A stretch of DNA of 64,000 nucleotides from Roseimaritima sediminicola (lineage in GTDB: Bacteria; Planctomycetota; Planctomycetia; Pirellulales; Pirellulaceae), in the NCBI RefSeq assembly GCF_009618275.1, contig NZ_WIAD01000011.1, forward strand, positions 1 through 64,000. The letters run 5' to 3'. Position 1 is the stretch's first letter; each line of letters begins with the position of its first letter. The notes beneath the pieces were generated by a model. That model was not told the DNA's origin. It made no database searches and saw only the letters and a list, made by a program, of their open reading frames with translations. The translations under genes and the position numbers were made by a program. Below, one piece after another: positions 1 through 10,200 of the stretch.

Positions 1-257
1 CTTAGCACGGCTGTCTCAGCCGTAAAAACCAGAAACTCGGCTGGGACAGCCGAGCTACTCTGTGGCATAGGCTTCCAGCCTGTTGTTTTCCTAAGCTCTG
101 TCTGTAAACCTGCTTGGATGCAATAGACTGGCGAGCAGATCCAAAGTCTGGCGACTTCAGCGACGGGCAGACCCTATGATCAAATGTTGACGCAGCGCCA
201 GACGAATTGCCAATCGGCGGGCCGGCGTCGATCGAGAGAATACCACGAGGTTGTGGG
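1..257. repeat. Intergenic stretch with dispersed planctomycete repeats
   Basis: No gene is seen. It holds short inverted motifs of the type CTCGGCTG..CAGCCGAG (about 1-55), the inverse of the 27-bp unit that is tandem at 56474-56580 (about 61-85), and a TCTGGCGA-type motif (about 129-160) that recurs near 20200-20270, 52510, 56265 and 57530. These look like small dispersed repeats; no function is assigned. Confidence 0.6.
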
Positions 258-954
258 ATGGCTGAGTATCAATGGGTCGAGTTTCGTGCCGTGGATGCGC
301 CACTGGATGACGCAGCGCTGAGCTTCATGCACGGACAATCGACGCGGGCTGTGATCAGTCGTTGGCAGTTTACCAACGAGTATCTTTTTGGCGATTTTCG
401 TGGCGACGTCATGGAAATGATGCGCCGCGGCTACGATGTTCACGTTCACTATGCCAACTTTGGCATCCGGCGTCTTTGTTTCCGAATCCCAGATGGTTTC
501 AAGTACGCCAGCGAACTGCAATCCTATCTTTCCGTAGACGGAATCTACTGGGCTCCCGACGATCAAGGCAGCGGTGGCATCCTTAGCCTTGAACCGGAAG
601 GGGACGCGAACCATTGGTGAGCTGCGGGAAAGCGTCTGCGAGATCGAAGCTCGGCGAGAGCACACGCGGCAGGCGGCCGCGGCCCTAGAAGCCGAACGCC
701 GTAAAGCCGAAGCCGAGCGGCTGCTGCAAGCACAGCTGGCGAGCATCGCGGACACGCCTGAAAAGTCCATCGCTCGAATCGATGCCGCCATCGACGAACG
801 CACTCGCCTTGCCTATCAGCGAGCCGCCGAGGAGTTGTCCCTGCTCGCGAAAGCCTGTGGAAGGCCGATGGCCATGGCCAAAGCGGATTCCATTCGTACC
901 GCGTATCCCACCCGCAGCGCCTTGCACAGCGTGCTGAAGGAAGCAGGATTTTAG
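258..954 (+). pseudogene. Decayed conserved hypothetical gene: N- and C-terminal ends joined, middle lost
   Basis: Translation from ATG 258, preceded by GAGGTTG, gives MAEYQWVEFRAVD...FTNEYLFGDFRGD...YANFGIRRLCFRIP. I recognise this as the N-terminus of a widespread uncharacterised family that I recall at several hundred residues. That frame stops at 618-620. From about 585 another frame reads RTIGELRE followed by an Ala/Glu/Arg-rich helix and ends PTRSALHSVLKEAGF at 954, which matches the C-terminal end of the same family. The central part seems deleted and the two ends are out of frame, so this is read as a relic. The alternative is two small real proteins. The family assignment is from memory. 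Confidence 0.6.
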
Positions 955-1119
955 GGGCGGAGCCGGGATTTCCGTGGGGTTATCCAGACTGCGGGATGCG
1001 CGCGCGGGCCGCGGACGCGAGTTCGACTGCGGGGGCCGGCTTCTGCCGTTTTTTTACCGGTCGCTCTGCGGATCACGTATACTCTTTCCTTCTCGCTTGC
1101 TGCTTTAGGGAACGGTTTC

Positions 1120-3978
1120 ATGCTTTGTCGATTGCTGGTTTGTGTTTGTGTCGTGTTGCTCGGTTGCGTCTGGACCGCCTCCAACTCGCCGGCGGCGGAC
1201 CCGGCAACCCTGGCTGTCGAGGCGGCCGGCTGGGCCGTGCAAGAAGAAACGGGTCGCGTCTTCGCGACGGTAAAAAACCAGAACGAGGTCGTCGAGTACT
1301 CGTCGCAGGGTGGCAAAGTCCGCAGCATCGCGGTTGCTGGCGATCCGACCGAGCTGATTATCAAACGGGACCTGCTGGTCGTCGCCTGCACCAAGTCCCC
1401 GTCGCTGGTTTTAATTGATCTGGCCCGCAATGAAATCGCCGGATCGGTCCAATTGCCCGGCACCGGCCCCTACGCGTTGTTTTGTTCGCAAGCCGATAAT
1501 CCGTACGTGTACGCGATCTGCAAAACGGGATCGGCGTGGTGGGACGGCGAGGTCTTTCAAGTCGATACGCAAGCCCTGGAGATTCGAGCGCAACAGCAAG
1601 TTCAGCCCTGGAGGCAGTCGCATCCGATCCACGTCGCGATGAGCCGCGACGGCAACTGGATCGTCGTCGATGCGCGGGGCAAGTCTACGCCCAGCGGCGG
1701 GGATCTGATGAAGGTGGACGAAGAAGCGTTCACGTTTACCCAGGTGCGCGGTCACCACGAGAGCTTCGGCCAGATCGTCCCCGGACCGAGGAACCGCTAC
1801 TGGACCTTGGGGAATCTGTTGTACCCGCTGGACATCACCGAGCAGGTGCGAGCGTTCGGCGGCACGCCCGTGGCCATCCATCCGACCTTTGATCTCGCCG
1901 CGTCGCTGAAAGGCAACGAGCTTCATCTGGAGCGTTTCAGCGATGCTTCGGAAATCGCCACGGTCGTCCTCGACAACGTCGATTTATCGGACAAGACGGA
2001 CAAGACGATTCGGTTCGACTTGCCCAACAACCTGGTCATCGTCGGCACGCACGCCTCGGTCCACTGGGTCGATCTAGAGGACCACGCCGACCAACTGGCC
2101 CCGCTGCGAATGCTGGATGTCCCCAGCGAGGTCACTTCGCTGGTCGGCCAGCCACTGCGAATCGAACTGGCTGTCTCCAACGCCGACGTCGAATCCAAGA
2201 CACACATCGCGATCGCACGCGGTCCCCAGGCGGCGCGGATCGATGGCGACGCTTTGGTGTGGACGCCGACCGCCGAGGACGTCGGCTTTCAAACGATCGT
2301 GCTGGAGGCGAAACAGGCAGATGGCACAGTCGTCGATTCCGCCGAATTGACCGTCCACACGACGCTTCCCACGCTGGAATTCGATTTCCCGCCCAAGTCG
2401 ATGGCGTTGTCGCCTGATGGCAAACGCATGCTGGTGTGGGGCCCGGCCCCCGGCCAGGAAGAACGCCATCCGGCACACACCGGCCCCGATGCCCTGGTCG
2501 TCATCGATGTCGACAAACTGGATGTGGTCGTTCGCAAAACGTTGCCCCAGGGCATTCGCTGCGCAGCGATCGACAACCGTTGGATCTACCTCGCCCCGAA
2601 TTCAGGCAACTTGTTCTACCGGCTGGACCACGAATTGACCTCCAACGAGCGTCAGTTCCTAAAGTCGACGCCGACGCGTTTGATCAAGATTTCCGAGGAC
2701 CGGTTGGCCGTCGTGGGCGACCAGACCGAAGGTTTCGAGGTGAACCCGCTGAAGTCGCACCCCATCGCCGGGCTGGCGAATTTTAATCGGCACATCCAAG
2801 CCCCTATCGCCTGGACCAGCCACGACACAATTCGCATTGCAAACCGCGTGGTCGAATACGATTCCGGAAAACTCGTGCGGAGTGTGACCAGTGCACTGCC
2901 GGTGTTAGCGGGAACGGTGAATCGGCTCCCCCACAACCCCCATCAACGCAACCAATCCGTCGAACGCTGGGGCAGGATCGTCGCGGGCCCCACATTGATG
3001 AACCACGCGGGCAACCGGATCGCCCAATGGTCAGGCCCCCGTTTATCCACTATCTCCGAACGTTGGCCCGTCGCCGTCACCGTTCGCACGACGCCCAACA
3101 GCACCGCGCGAACGACCGAAACGTGGTTCGAACTGCACGACCTGGTGGATGGCACCGTGCTGCAGTCCGCCTTGATCGCCGTAGCGCCGACGCAGTCGGC
3201 CAGTCGCACGAATCGGTATGGCTCGCAGCAGCGGCTCATCACGGACGCCGAACGCGTGTTCGTGCTGAACGAAGACGAATTAGTTGTCGCGACCATTCCA
3301 GAAGCCATTGGCGAAAAGGCGACGATGCCGACGTACTTTACGGAACGTCAACCTACCGAGATCGCCGTCGCAGGCGAGCAAACGGTGCAACTGGGCGTCG
3401 GTGGTTCCAGTGAAGGCGTGACGTTCAGCCTGATGGCTGAATACGAGGGAATTGCAATCGATTCCTCCAGCGGTGAATTGACCATCGACACCACGGCACT
3501 CTGGGACCGCTTCGTCGCCGGTCCATCCGCCCAAACCCTTCCGCACACATCCGCCCGCGACCGCGACCCGTTCGACGTGTCGGCGAACGCGTCGGAGTAC
3601 AAGAATCTGACTGGCAAATCTCTTCCGGCCGATCAGTTTGCCGCTCAACTGCCGATCTCCGCGGCCTTGCGTGAATCCGATGGCCAGGAAGACGCGACTC
3701 AATTCTCTTTGATCGTGCTCGGGCCGCGCGCACCGATCGACGCCCGGCGTGAGCAACAACGGAAGCGGCAGGAGCAACAGCGTGCCGAAGCCGCCGCTCG
3801 CCGCGAACAAGCGCGGCGTCAAGCCGAGACTGCCAAGCAATACACCGAAGCCCTTGCCAGGGCCGAAAACGCTCGCCAGCCGGCCGGCGACGAGGAGCGA
3901 TTGGACAGAATCGAAGCCCGCATCCGCCGCATCGAAGCCGCCCTGGATTCGATCCTGAAAGAGCTGGAGAAGAAATAG
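1120..3978 (+). CDS. Secreted propeller-like protein with C-terminal coiled coil
   Basis: A 952-residue protein. AGGGAAC precedes ATG 1120 by about 8 nt. Residues 1-26 form a signal peptide ending near SPAAD; an LLGC motif at 13-16 would also allow lipidation. The body has repeated strand-rich segments (VFATVKNQNEVVEYSSQGG, PYVYAICKTG, MALSPDGKRMLVWG) typical of WD40/YVTN-type beta-propellers, and a middle segment (about 330-420) that looks Ig/cadherin-like (LVGQPLRIELAVSNAD). The last 85 residues are a charged helix rich in Arg, Gln and Glu ending DRIEARIRRIEAALDSILKELEKK-like heptads, a probable coiled coil. It is probably periplasmic or surface located. No catalytic motif is recognised and the function is unknown. 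It stands alone, with a convergent esterase gene 19 bp downstream. Confidence 0.8.
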   Translation: MLCRLLVCVCVVLLGCVWTASNSPAADPATLAVEAAGWAVQEETGRVFATVKNQNEVVEYSSQGGKVRSIAVAGDPTELIIKRDLLVVACTKSPSLVLIDLARNEIAGSVQLPGTGPYALFCSQADNPYVYAICKTGSAWWDGEVFQVDTQALEIRAQQQVQPWRQSHPIHVAMSRDGNWIVVDARGKSTPSGGDLMKVDEEAFTFTQVRGHHESFGQIVPGPRNRYWTLGNLLYPLDITEQVRAFGGTPVAIHPTFDLAASLKGNELHLERFSDASEIATVVLDNVDLSDKTDKTIRFDLPNNLVIVGTHASVHWVDLEDHADQLAPLRMLDVPSEVTSLVGQPLRIELAVSNADVESKTHIAIARGPQAARIDGDALVWTPTAEDVGFQTIVLEAKQADGTVVDSAELTVHTTLPTLEFDFPPKSMALSPDGKRMLVWGPAPGQEERHPAHTGPDALVVIDVDKLDVVVRKTLPQGIRCAAIDNRWIYLAPNSGNLFYRLDHELTSNERQFLKSTPTRLIKISEDRLAVVGDQTEGFEVNPLKSHPIAGLANFNRHIQAPIAWTSHDTIRIANRVVEYDSGKLVRSVTSALPVLAGTVNRLPHNPHQRNQSVERWGRIVAGPTLMNHAGNRIAQWSGPRLSTISERWPVAVTVRTTPNSTARTTETWFELHDLVDGTVLQSALIAVAPTQSASRTNRYGSQQRLITDAERVFVLNEDELVVATIPEAIGEKATMPTYFTERQPTEIAVAGEQTVQLGVGGSSEGVTFSLMAEYEGIAIDSSSGELTIDTTALWDRFVAGPSAQTLPHTSARDRDPFDVSANASEYKNLTGKSLPADQFAAQLPISAALRESDGQEDATQFSLIVLGPRAPIDARREQQRKRQEQQRAEAAARREQARRQAETAKQYTEALARAENARQPAGDEERLDRIEARIRRIEAALDSILKELEKK

Positions 3979-3997
3979 GTCGAGGCCACGTGTGTGG

Positions 3998-5251
3998 TTA
4001 GCCAGCGGGGCTCGGCGACGAGGCGTCTCGCAGCTCGAGGATGGCCTGGGCGAATGCTTGTCCCATCCGCGCGAAGGTCTTGGCGCAGCCCAGATAGTGG
4101 TATCCGGCATTGGAGGCGCCGCGGGCGCGTAACGCCTTCTCTTCCGGGCTCACCAGCTCCGCCTCGTAGCGTTGTAGATAGTCTCGTTGCTGCTGCGGCG
4201 ACATGGATCCGTCCGCGTTGGCTTCGTGCTGGTTCTCCGTTCTCAGCAGGTAGGCCATCTGCCGCACCTTGTCGTACTTGGCTTGAATCGCGGCCAGCGG
4301 CTCGTCCCAGAACGGCGATGTGGGAACGGCCACGACATTGCCTTGAAATTCTGCCAGCGACGCGGGGGCGGCCATCGCTTCGCGAAACTCCAGGTTCCCC
4401 TCGTTCGCTTGTTCGCCTCCCACGCCCATCACGCCGATGACGAACGGCATCTGGGGCGCGTCCAGATCCCGGCGTACGTCACGGATGAAGTGGGCCAGCA
4501 AGCGGCTGTATTCGGCGAACCGGTTTCCGGACGCGTCCTTGTCCTGCAGCGGATACACGTCGCGACTGACCATGTCGTTGAAACCCTGGAACCAAACAAA
4601 ACCGGCGATCTCATACCCCTGATCGGCGTCGTACTCGGGAACGACACGATCGATATCGCCCAACACCTTCTGGACGTGCTCGACCATCATCCGGTAATAA
4701 TGCCCGGAACCGCTCTCGGAACGTCGATCCCTCTCGATGTCCGCGGCGGTGCGCGGATAGACGCCGGCGCTGGGCGGACGGTAATCATAGAACAGCGACT
4801 TGCCGCCCCACGCCGTCTTGATGATCAACACCGGCTGCTCGAACGCTTCGTCCATGGTGATTCCGAACGTGAATTCGGGACCGATCTTGCCACCGTCCTC
4901 GGCCGGGTTCGACCTCGAACCGTAACCCGCAGTCAGCGGCCCGAAGCCCTCGCCGTTGTTCTCGCCCCGGCCGGTGTAGTAGGAGATCCATGCGCCGTCG
5001 CACACCCGCGGTTGTCCGTTCTCGTCCCGCATCTTCTTCAGCAGCGGAGCGGTCTGTGGATCGTCACCGATGTAGTCGAAGGTTTCGATCCTCGCGTGCC
5101 CCTCCATGTTGGACTGGCCGGCCAGGATGAACGCTTTCAGCGGCTTTCTACTGCTGCTTTCCCCGTGGCTGTCGCCAGCGCGGCCACTGTCGGCGAGGGC
5201 GGAGGAGGCCACAGTCAACACAGCGATCAGCAGCGTGAGGGTCGTTTTCAC
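3998..5251 (-). CDS. Secreted SASA-domain carbohydrate esterase / sialate O-acetylesterase-like
   Basis: A 417-residue protein from GTG 5251. That start is chosen because AAGGAAAA lies about 8 nt upstream and a clean signal peptide follows (VKTTLTLLIAVLTVASSALADS). The open frame runs further upstream to 5659 but without signal-like sequence. The mature part begins KAFILAGQSNMEGHA, the GQSN block of the SASA family (PF03629, related to carbohydrate esterase family 6), with the Ser as nucleophile. FVWFQGFND is the second block and the C-terminal NAGYHYLGCAKTF holds the expected His. Such enzymes remove acetyl groups from sugars or polysaccharides outside the cytoplasm, which fits the polysaccharide-degrading habit of planctomycetes. 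The exact substrate cannot be read. Confidence 0.82.
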   Translation of the reverse strand: MKTTLTLLIAVLTVASSALADSGRAGDSHGESSSRKPLKAFILAGQSNMEGHARIETFDYIGDDPQTAPLLKKMRDENGQPRVCDGAWISYYTGRGENNGEGFGPLTAGYGSRSNPAEDGGKIGPEFTFGITMDEAFEQPVLIIKTAWGGKSLFYDYRPPSAGVYPRTAADIERDRRSESGSGHYYRMMVEHVQKVLGDIDRVVPEYDADQGYEIAGFVWFQGFNDMVSRDVYPLQDKDASGNRFAEYSRLLAHFIRDVRRDLDAPQMPFVIGVMGVGGEQANEGNLEFREAMAAPASLAEFQGNVVAVPTSPFWDEPLAAIQAKYDKVRQMAYLLRTENQHEANADGSMSPQQQRDYLQRYEAELVSPEEKALRARGASNAGYHYLGCAKTFARMGQAFAQAILELRDASSPSPAG

Positions 5252-5463
5252 GAGGTCTTTTCCTTGGAGGTTCGAATAACAATCGAATGCGAAACCGAGG
5301 TGCATCGCCGAGCCCCCCCGTCCACGCGGCAGGTTCCGTATTTTCTCGGCTGCAACCCAAACCTGCAAATTTGCGACCTTGCGAGCTGATCCGTGGTGGT
5401 TCGTCTGGGCTTGTCCGCAAGCTGCTGCCCCGAAGGAGGAACACGCGATCTTGCCGTCGGCCG

Positions 5464-5772
5464 TCACGGCCACCGGCGGGCTCGATCCCACACGCTGCTG
5501 GTGCCGTTTGACGTGTCTCGGGCGTCCGTTTGGCGTTTCTTCTGACGCTCGTCGTAGCTGATCGAGTAAACGTAGAGCCGCTCGACCTTGGCTCGCGCCC
5601 AGTCCGTTTTGCGGAGGAATTTCAAGCTGCTGTTGATGCTCGGCTCGTGGGTAAAGCACTTGATCTTGATCCGCTCGCCCAACCGCTCCCAGCCGTACTC
5701 CGCGACCAGGTATTCGAGTATCGCCTTGAGCGTGACGCCGTGCAGCGGATTATTGGGCTGGGGGTGACTCAT
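5464..5772 (-). CDS. VF530-type DNA-binding protein (DUF2132)
   Basis: A 102-residue protein from ATG 5772. [33 protein letters not shown] and the [25 protein letters not shown] stretch match the small VF530/DUF2132 family, which I recall as about 70-90 residues with a DNA-binding-like helical fold. The last 25 residues ([15 protein letters not shown]...) are basic, low in complexity and may be species-specific. The frame stays open upstream to 6030, but those codons do not resemble the family. Role in the cell is unknown. Confidence 0.85.
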   Translation of the reverse strand: MSHPQPNNPLHGVTLKAILEYLVAEYGWERLGERIKIKCFTHEPSINSSLKFLRKTDWARAKVERLYVYSISYDERQKKRQTDARDTSNGTSSVWDRARRWP

Positions 5773-6089
5773 ACGACTTCCCAGGACAAGCGGGGATACA
5801 GGACAAGCAGGGATACGAACGACGCAGCGCCGCTCCGGCCGCTCCCAACTTACCGCCGTCCCGACGGCGATCCAAGGCTTGGTTCGACAATCCGAGCCGC
5901 CTGCGCACGGCCACCGGCGGTCGTTCCGGGCCTGCATGTGCGGTACAGTGATCTCGGTCCTTGTTAACAGCACGCCGAAGCAATTTCGCTGGAAGTCGCA
6001 TTGATTCCTCCCGGTGCAGCCCGCGACCAAGCTGGAAACGCTGAAAACACCGTACGCCCGCTTACATCGTGAAGCCTTTTTGAATCGTG
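5773..6089. other. Intergenic region, no gene seen
   Basis: This 317-bp gap lies between the divergent VF530-type gene and kinase-like gene and should hold both promoters. No convincing coding sequence, RNA or strong hairpin was found by eye. Confidence 0.5.
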
Positions 6090-7094
6090 ATGGACTCGCT
6101 CTCCGACATCGTCCTGCGCATCACCGGTGCCTCGTCCGTTCAACTGGGCGAAGAAATCCAAAGCCTCTGGAGTGGTTACGGCGTGATCCAACGCGTCTCA
6201 CTGCGAGGGTTGCCGGGTGAGGCATCCGGCGACCCAACCCACGTGGTCATCAAACACGTCGACATCTCTCGAGCGCGCCCCAACCGCCGAGGCTGGGGCG
6301 GAGACGCTTCGCATCTGCGGAAAGTTCGTTCCTACCAGGTCGAGCAGGCGTTCTACGAACGGTATTCGGGACGATGCGACCGTTCCTGCCAAGTCCCGGG
6401 TTTTGTTGCCGGCCATGAGAAAGCCGACGAATCCGGCTGGTTGATGGTGCTGTCGGACCTGGACGCTCAGGGCTTCGCTCGCCGCCGAAAGGATCTCGAC
6501 CGACGCGGACTCCAAGCCTGCCTGAGCTGGCTGGCAAATTTTCATGCCACGTTCCTGGGAAGCTCGGCCGATGGTTTGTGGCCGGTCGGCACCTACTGGC
6601 ACCTCGAGACACGCCCCGACGAACTCGCCGCCATGCCGGACGGACCTTTGAAGCAGGCGGCAGAAGAGATGGATCGCCGCTTGAACGGGGCGTCCTTCCA
6701 GACGCTGGTTCACGGGGACGCCAAAGTTGCGAACTTCTGCTTTTCCGACTGCGACCCCGATCGCGTTGCCGCGGTGGATTTTCAGTATGTCGGTCGCGGC
6801 TGTGGCATGAAGGACGTGGCCTACCTGATCAGCAGCTGCTTGAGCGAAGACGAGGCCGCGGCCCAAGAGGAGACGCTGCTGAACGGCTATTTCGCGGCCC
6901 TGCGGGATGCGATTGCCGTCCGCGAAGGCAACGTCGACGTCGCGGAACTGGAACGCGAGTGGCGCGAACTGTATCCGTTCGCGTGGGCGGATTTCTGCCG
7001 CTTCCTCACCGGGTGGTCGCCGGGCCACTGGAAGCTGAACGCCTACACTCTCCGCCTCACCCAATCGGTGCTCCAACAACTCGGCCATCGCTGA
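6090..7094 (+). CDS. Phosphotransferase of the APH / CHK-like kinase family
   Basis: A 334-residue protein; ATG 6090 is taken as the start although GTG sits one codon earlier. [12 protein letters not shown] is the Brenner catalytic motif (HGDxxxxN) and [23 protein letters not shown] the metal-binding DFQ region followed by the DVAY helix. This pattern is closer to the ecdysteroid-kinase-like/CHK branch than to classical aminoglycoside kinases. Such enzymes phosphorylate hydroxyl groups of small molecules with ATP in the cytoplasm; the substrate cannot be told. It stands alone on the plus strand. Confidence 0.85.
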   Translation: MDSLSDIVLRITGASSVQLGEEIQSLWSGYGVIQRVSLRGLPGEASGDPTHVVIKHVDISRARPNRRGWGGDASHLRKVRSYQVEQAFYERYSGRCDRSCQVPGFVAGHEKADESGWLMVLSDLDAQGFARRRKDLDRRGLQACLSWLANFHATFLGSSADGLWPVGTYWHLETRPDELAAMPDGPLKQAAEEMDRRLNGASFQTLVHGDAKVANFCFSDCDPDRVAAVDFQYVGRGCGMKDVAYLISSCLSEDEAAAQEETLLNGYFAALRDAIAVREGNVDVAELEREWRELYPFAWADFCRFLTGWSPGHWKLNAYTLRLTQSVLQQLGHR

Positions 7095-7259
7095 ACCGAC
7101 ACAGAAAGTTCGTCCAGCGAAAGCGGAAGCGGTTAGAGTCCTGGGGCCGCCCCCCCCCCTCCTGTTGCATACAGCCACCCCCTGCTGTAACCTGACGGAC
7201 GCCCCCCCCATTCTGGCCGGGGAAATCCGCTCGATAACGTGCAGCTAGGGAGCCATAGG

Positions 7260-10200
7260 ATGCGTCCACCACGATTTAACCGGATGATGCCGTCATTTGC
7301 ATGGACTCGAAAAAGCAAGCGGTCAAGCTCCAAGAGGAAGCGGTTTACGTTCCGGCTGCTCCACGGCGCCGAACCGCTCGAGGAACGGGCGTTGCTCGCA
7401 GCGGTCATCGGCTATGATCCGGTCACAGCGGAAGCGGTTACCCTGGACACCGTCGTCGTCTCTGGTGGGGCAAACGATTACCCAGAGGATCGAGCTGCAG
7501 TGGACGGGCAGAAACCGCTTTTCCCGGTGGATTTGAGTGAATTTGTGGGCGACTCTGACGCGTCCCCGGAAGCGATTCCGGAGCAGGAGCTGGACGGTAG
7601 CGAGAATAACTCGCAGCCCGAGGGCTCAACTTCATCGTTCCCCGGCAATTCTGTGGAACAGGTCCTTGTCGCAGACTCCGTGTCGTATTCCAAGAACGAT
7701 CCACGCTTCGGAATCCACGGAAAGGACGATCGGATCCGCGTCACGAGTACGACAAGCTATCCGTGGCGGGCCCTCGGTCATCTTGAATTTCGGCTCTCCA
7801 GTGGCTGGAAAACCTGCTCCGGGGCGATGGTCAGTCCTTACCATTTTTTAACTGCCGGTCACTGTGTCCACAATCGAAACGACGGAGGCTGGGCCTCACA
7901 GATGCGGATATATCTGGGCCAAAACAACGACTACCGTCCCTACGGTGAGGTGGATTGGACCTATGTTCGGTCTTACACCGGCTGGACACGCGACCAAGAT
8001 TTTGACCATGACTGGGCGCTTGTTACTCTGGACCGAAACATCGGCAACTACACCGGTTGGTATGGATACGAGTGGCGATCGGGCAACTCCGCTTACAACG
8101 GCATGAACCTCAACTCCGCCGGCTACCCCCGATACGCACATGGCCGCGACACCAAAGCCGACGAACTATATCGCGTCTTCGGTCCCACCGATTATGCCAC
8201 CACAAATCGCATTTACTACGACGGGACGCTTGACACAACCGGCGGGCAAAGTGGTAGTCCCCTGTGGCGTTACGTTTCTTCGATAGGTGAGCGTTACATC
8301 AATGGCGTGGTATCGACGGCTGGTTATCCCTACAACGCATCAGCTCGCATTAACCAAGACAAGTTTGACCGATTGCGAAGCTGGATTTCGGCGGACAACA
8401 ACACTCGACGTCCTACCGACCGTGCTGACCTGGTCGACCATGACCAATGGTTCAATACCTCCCACGCTTCCATCTCGGACACTCGCCTACGTGCCTGGGA
8501 CGACCTGAGCATCAGCACTCGGATACGCAACAACGGCACCTCCTCCTCTGGCAACTTCGACGTTCGTTTCTACGCACGAAACATATTCACCAATCGTGTC
8601 TATACGATTGGCACCCGCAGCTCCGGCTCGATCGGCGCCTTATCGTCGTCAACGGTTACTTGGAGCGGAACGCTACCAAGTTCGATTCCTTCGGGATCTT
8701 ACGAGGTTTATTGGTCAATTGATTCGGGAAATAAAGTACGCGAATTCAACGAATCCAACAACTATCATTCTTACAGATTGAATCTATACGTGGAGACCTC
8801 ACCCGCAGATATTGGCAATACGCTACTGGCCGCCAAGCCGATCGGCATCGACATCAACGGGGGCTCCGACTCACTCGACGCTCGCATTGGTGACACCTAC
8901 CTGCTGGGAAAGGATGTGGACTTGTATCGCTTCGAGGCAGCACGCGGTGCGAGCCTCACCGCGCAGACCTCGTTGCCGTATGGTGGCAACTCAATGGATA
9001 CGGTCCTGCGACTCTTTGACAGCGACGGAATGCCCCTGGCGTTAGACGACAACAGCGGCAGCGGATCCTATTCGCGACTTACGTACACCTTCAACGCGAC
9101 GGGAACCTACTATCTCGGAGTCTCTGGCGACTCCAACCGTTACTACGACCCGTTCGTGTCCGGAAGTGGACGGAACGGCAGTCGCGGTGACTACGACATC
9201 GCCGTTGCGGTTTCCGCGCCCTCCGACAGTGGTGATACAGCTTTGTCTGCTACCCATACCAATATCGGACCTGGTTCCGGCAGTTACACAGCGTCCCAAT
9301 TGATTGGCAATGGTTCGAATGGGAACAACGATGTTGATCTGTTCCGCTTCGAAGCTGACGCTGGAGGAACCCTTATCGCCTCCACAAGGCTTCCCAGTGG
9401 TGCGACGCCGATTGACACCTACTTGCGTCTCTTCGATTCTTCAGGACAAGAACTCATGGCGGACGATGATGGCGGTAGCGAAGGATACTCAAATCTTAAC
9501 TACACGTTCCTGACCGGCGGCATCTATTACCTTGGCGTGTCTTCGTCGGAGAACCGAAACTACAACGTATTCCGTTCGCTTACCGCGAGGGCAGGGGCCA
9601 AAGGCGACTATGCCGTTGCCTTGGACCTAAAAGCACCTTCTGCGGTACGGGGAGTCCAGTGGCATGATCTCGACGGAGATGGTGAACGAGACGCTTCCGA
9701 ACCTGGCTTAGGCGGATGGGAAGTTCTGCTGGACGGTGCCGGCCTTCCCGACGGGCCGCGTTCCGCAACCACTGCGAGCGATGGAAGCTACGATATCGGA
9801 AATCTACCACCAGGCGTTTACCAAGTGACTGTGCCGGTCCCAGCGAACTGGCAAGCGACAGCGCCGGCAGGCTCGTCTCACACTGTGGAGGTTGGGCGTG
9901 CGGAGGTTGCGACCGACATCAGCTTCGGCGCATTCCAACTACCGGTTGCGGACGCGAACGGTCCGTACGTTGTCGAGGAAGCGGGAGAGGTTGTGTTAAG
10001 CAGCGTGGGTTCGACCGATCCAGACGGTTCGATCGTCGACTACGAATGGGATTTCTCATACGATGGGGTCACGTTCGACGTCGACGCCTCCGGGGCCGCT
10101 CCCACCTTCTCAGCGGCAACGATCGACGGTCCCGCAACACGGACCGTCGCACTGCGAGTCCGAGATACGCAGGGCGGAACAACGATCGATGCGACCGCTG

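Noticed and set aside
1120-1200. Firm lipoprotein call for the propeller-like protein
   Set aside because: LLGC could be a lipobox, but Cys is frequent in this signal (three Cys within 16 residues) and a normal cleavage site follows, so this is left open.
5252-5659. N-terminal extension of the SASA esterase
   Set aside because: The frame is open upstream, but the added 136 residues carry no domain and would bury the signal peptide; GTG 5251 has a good ribosome-binding site.
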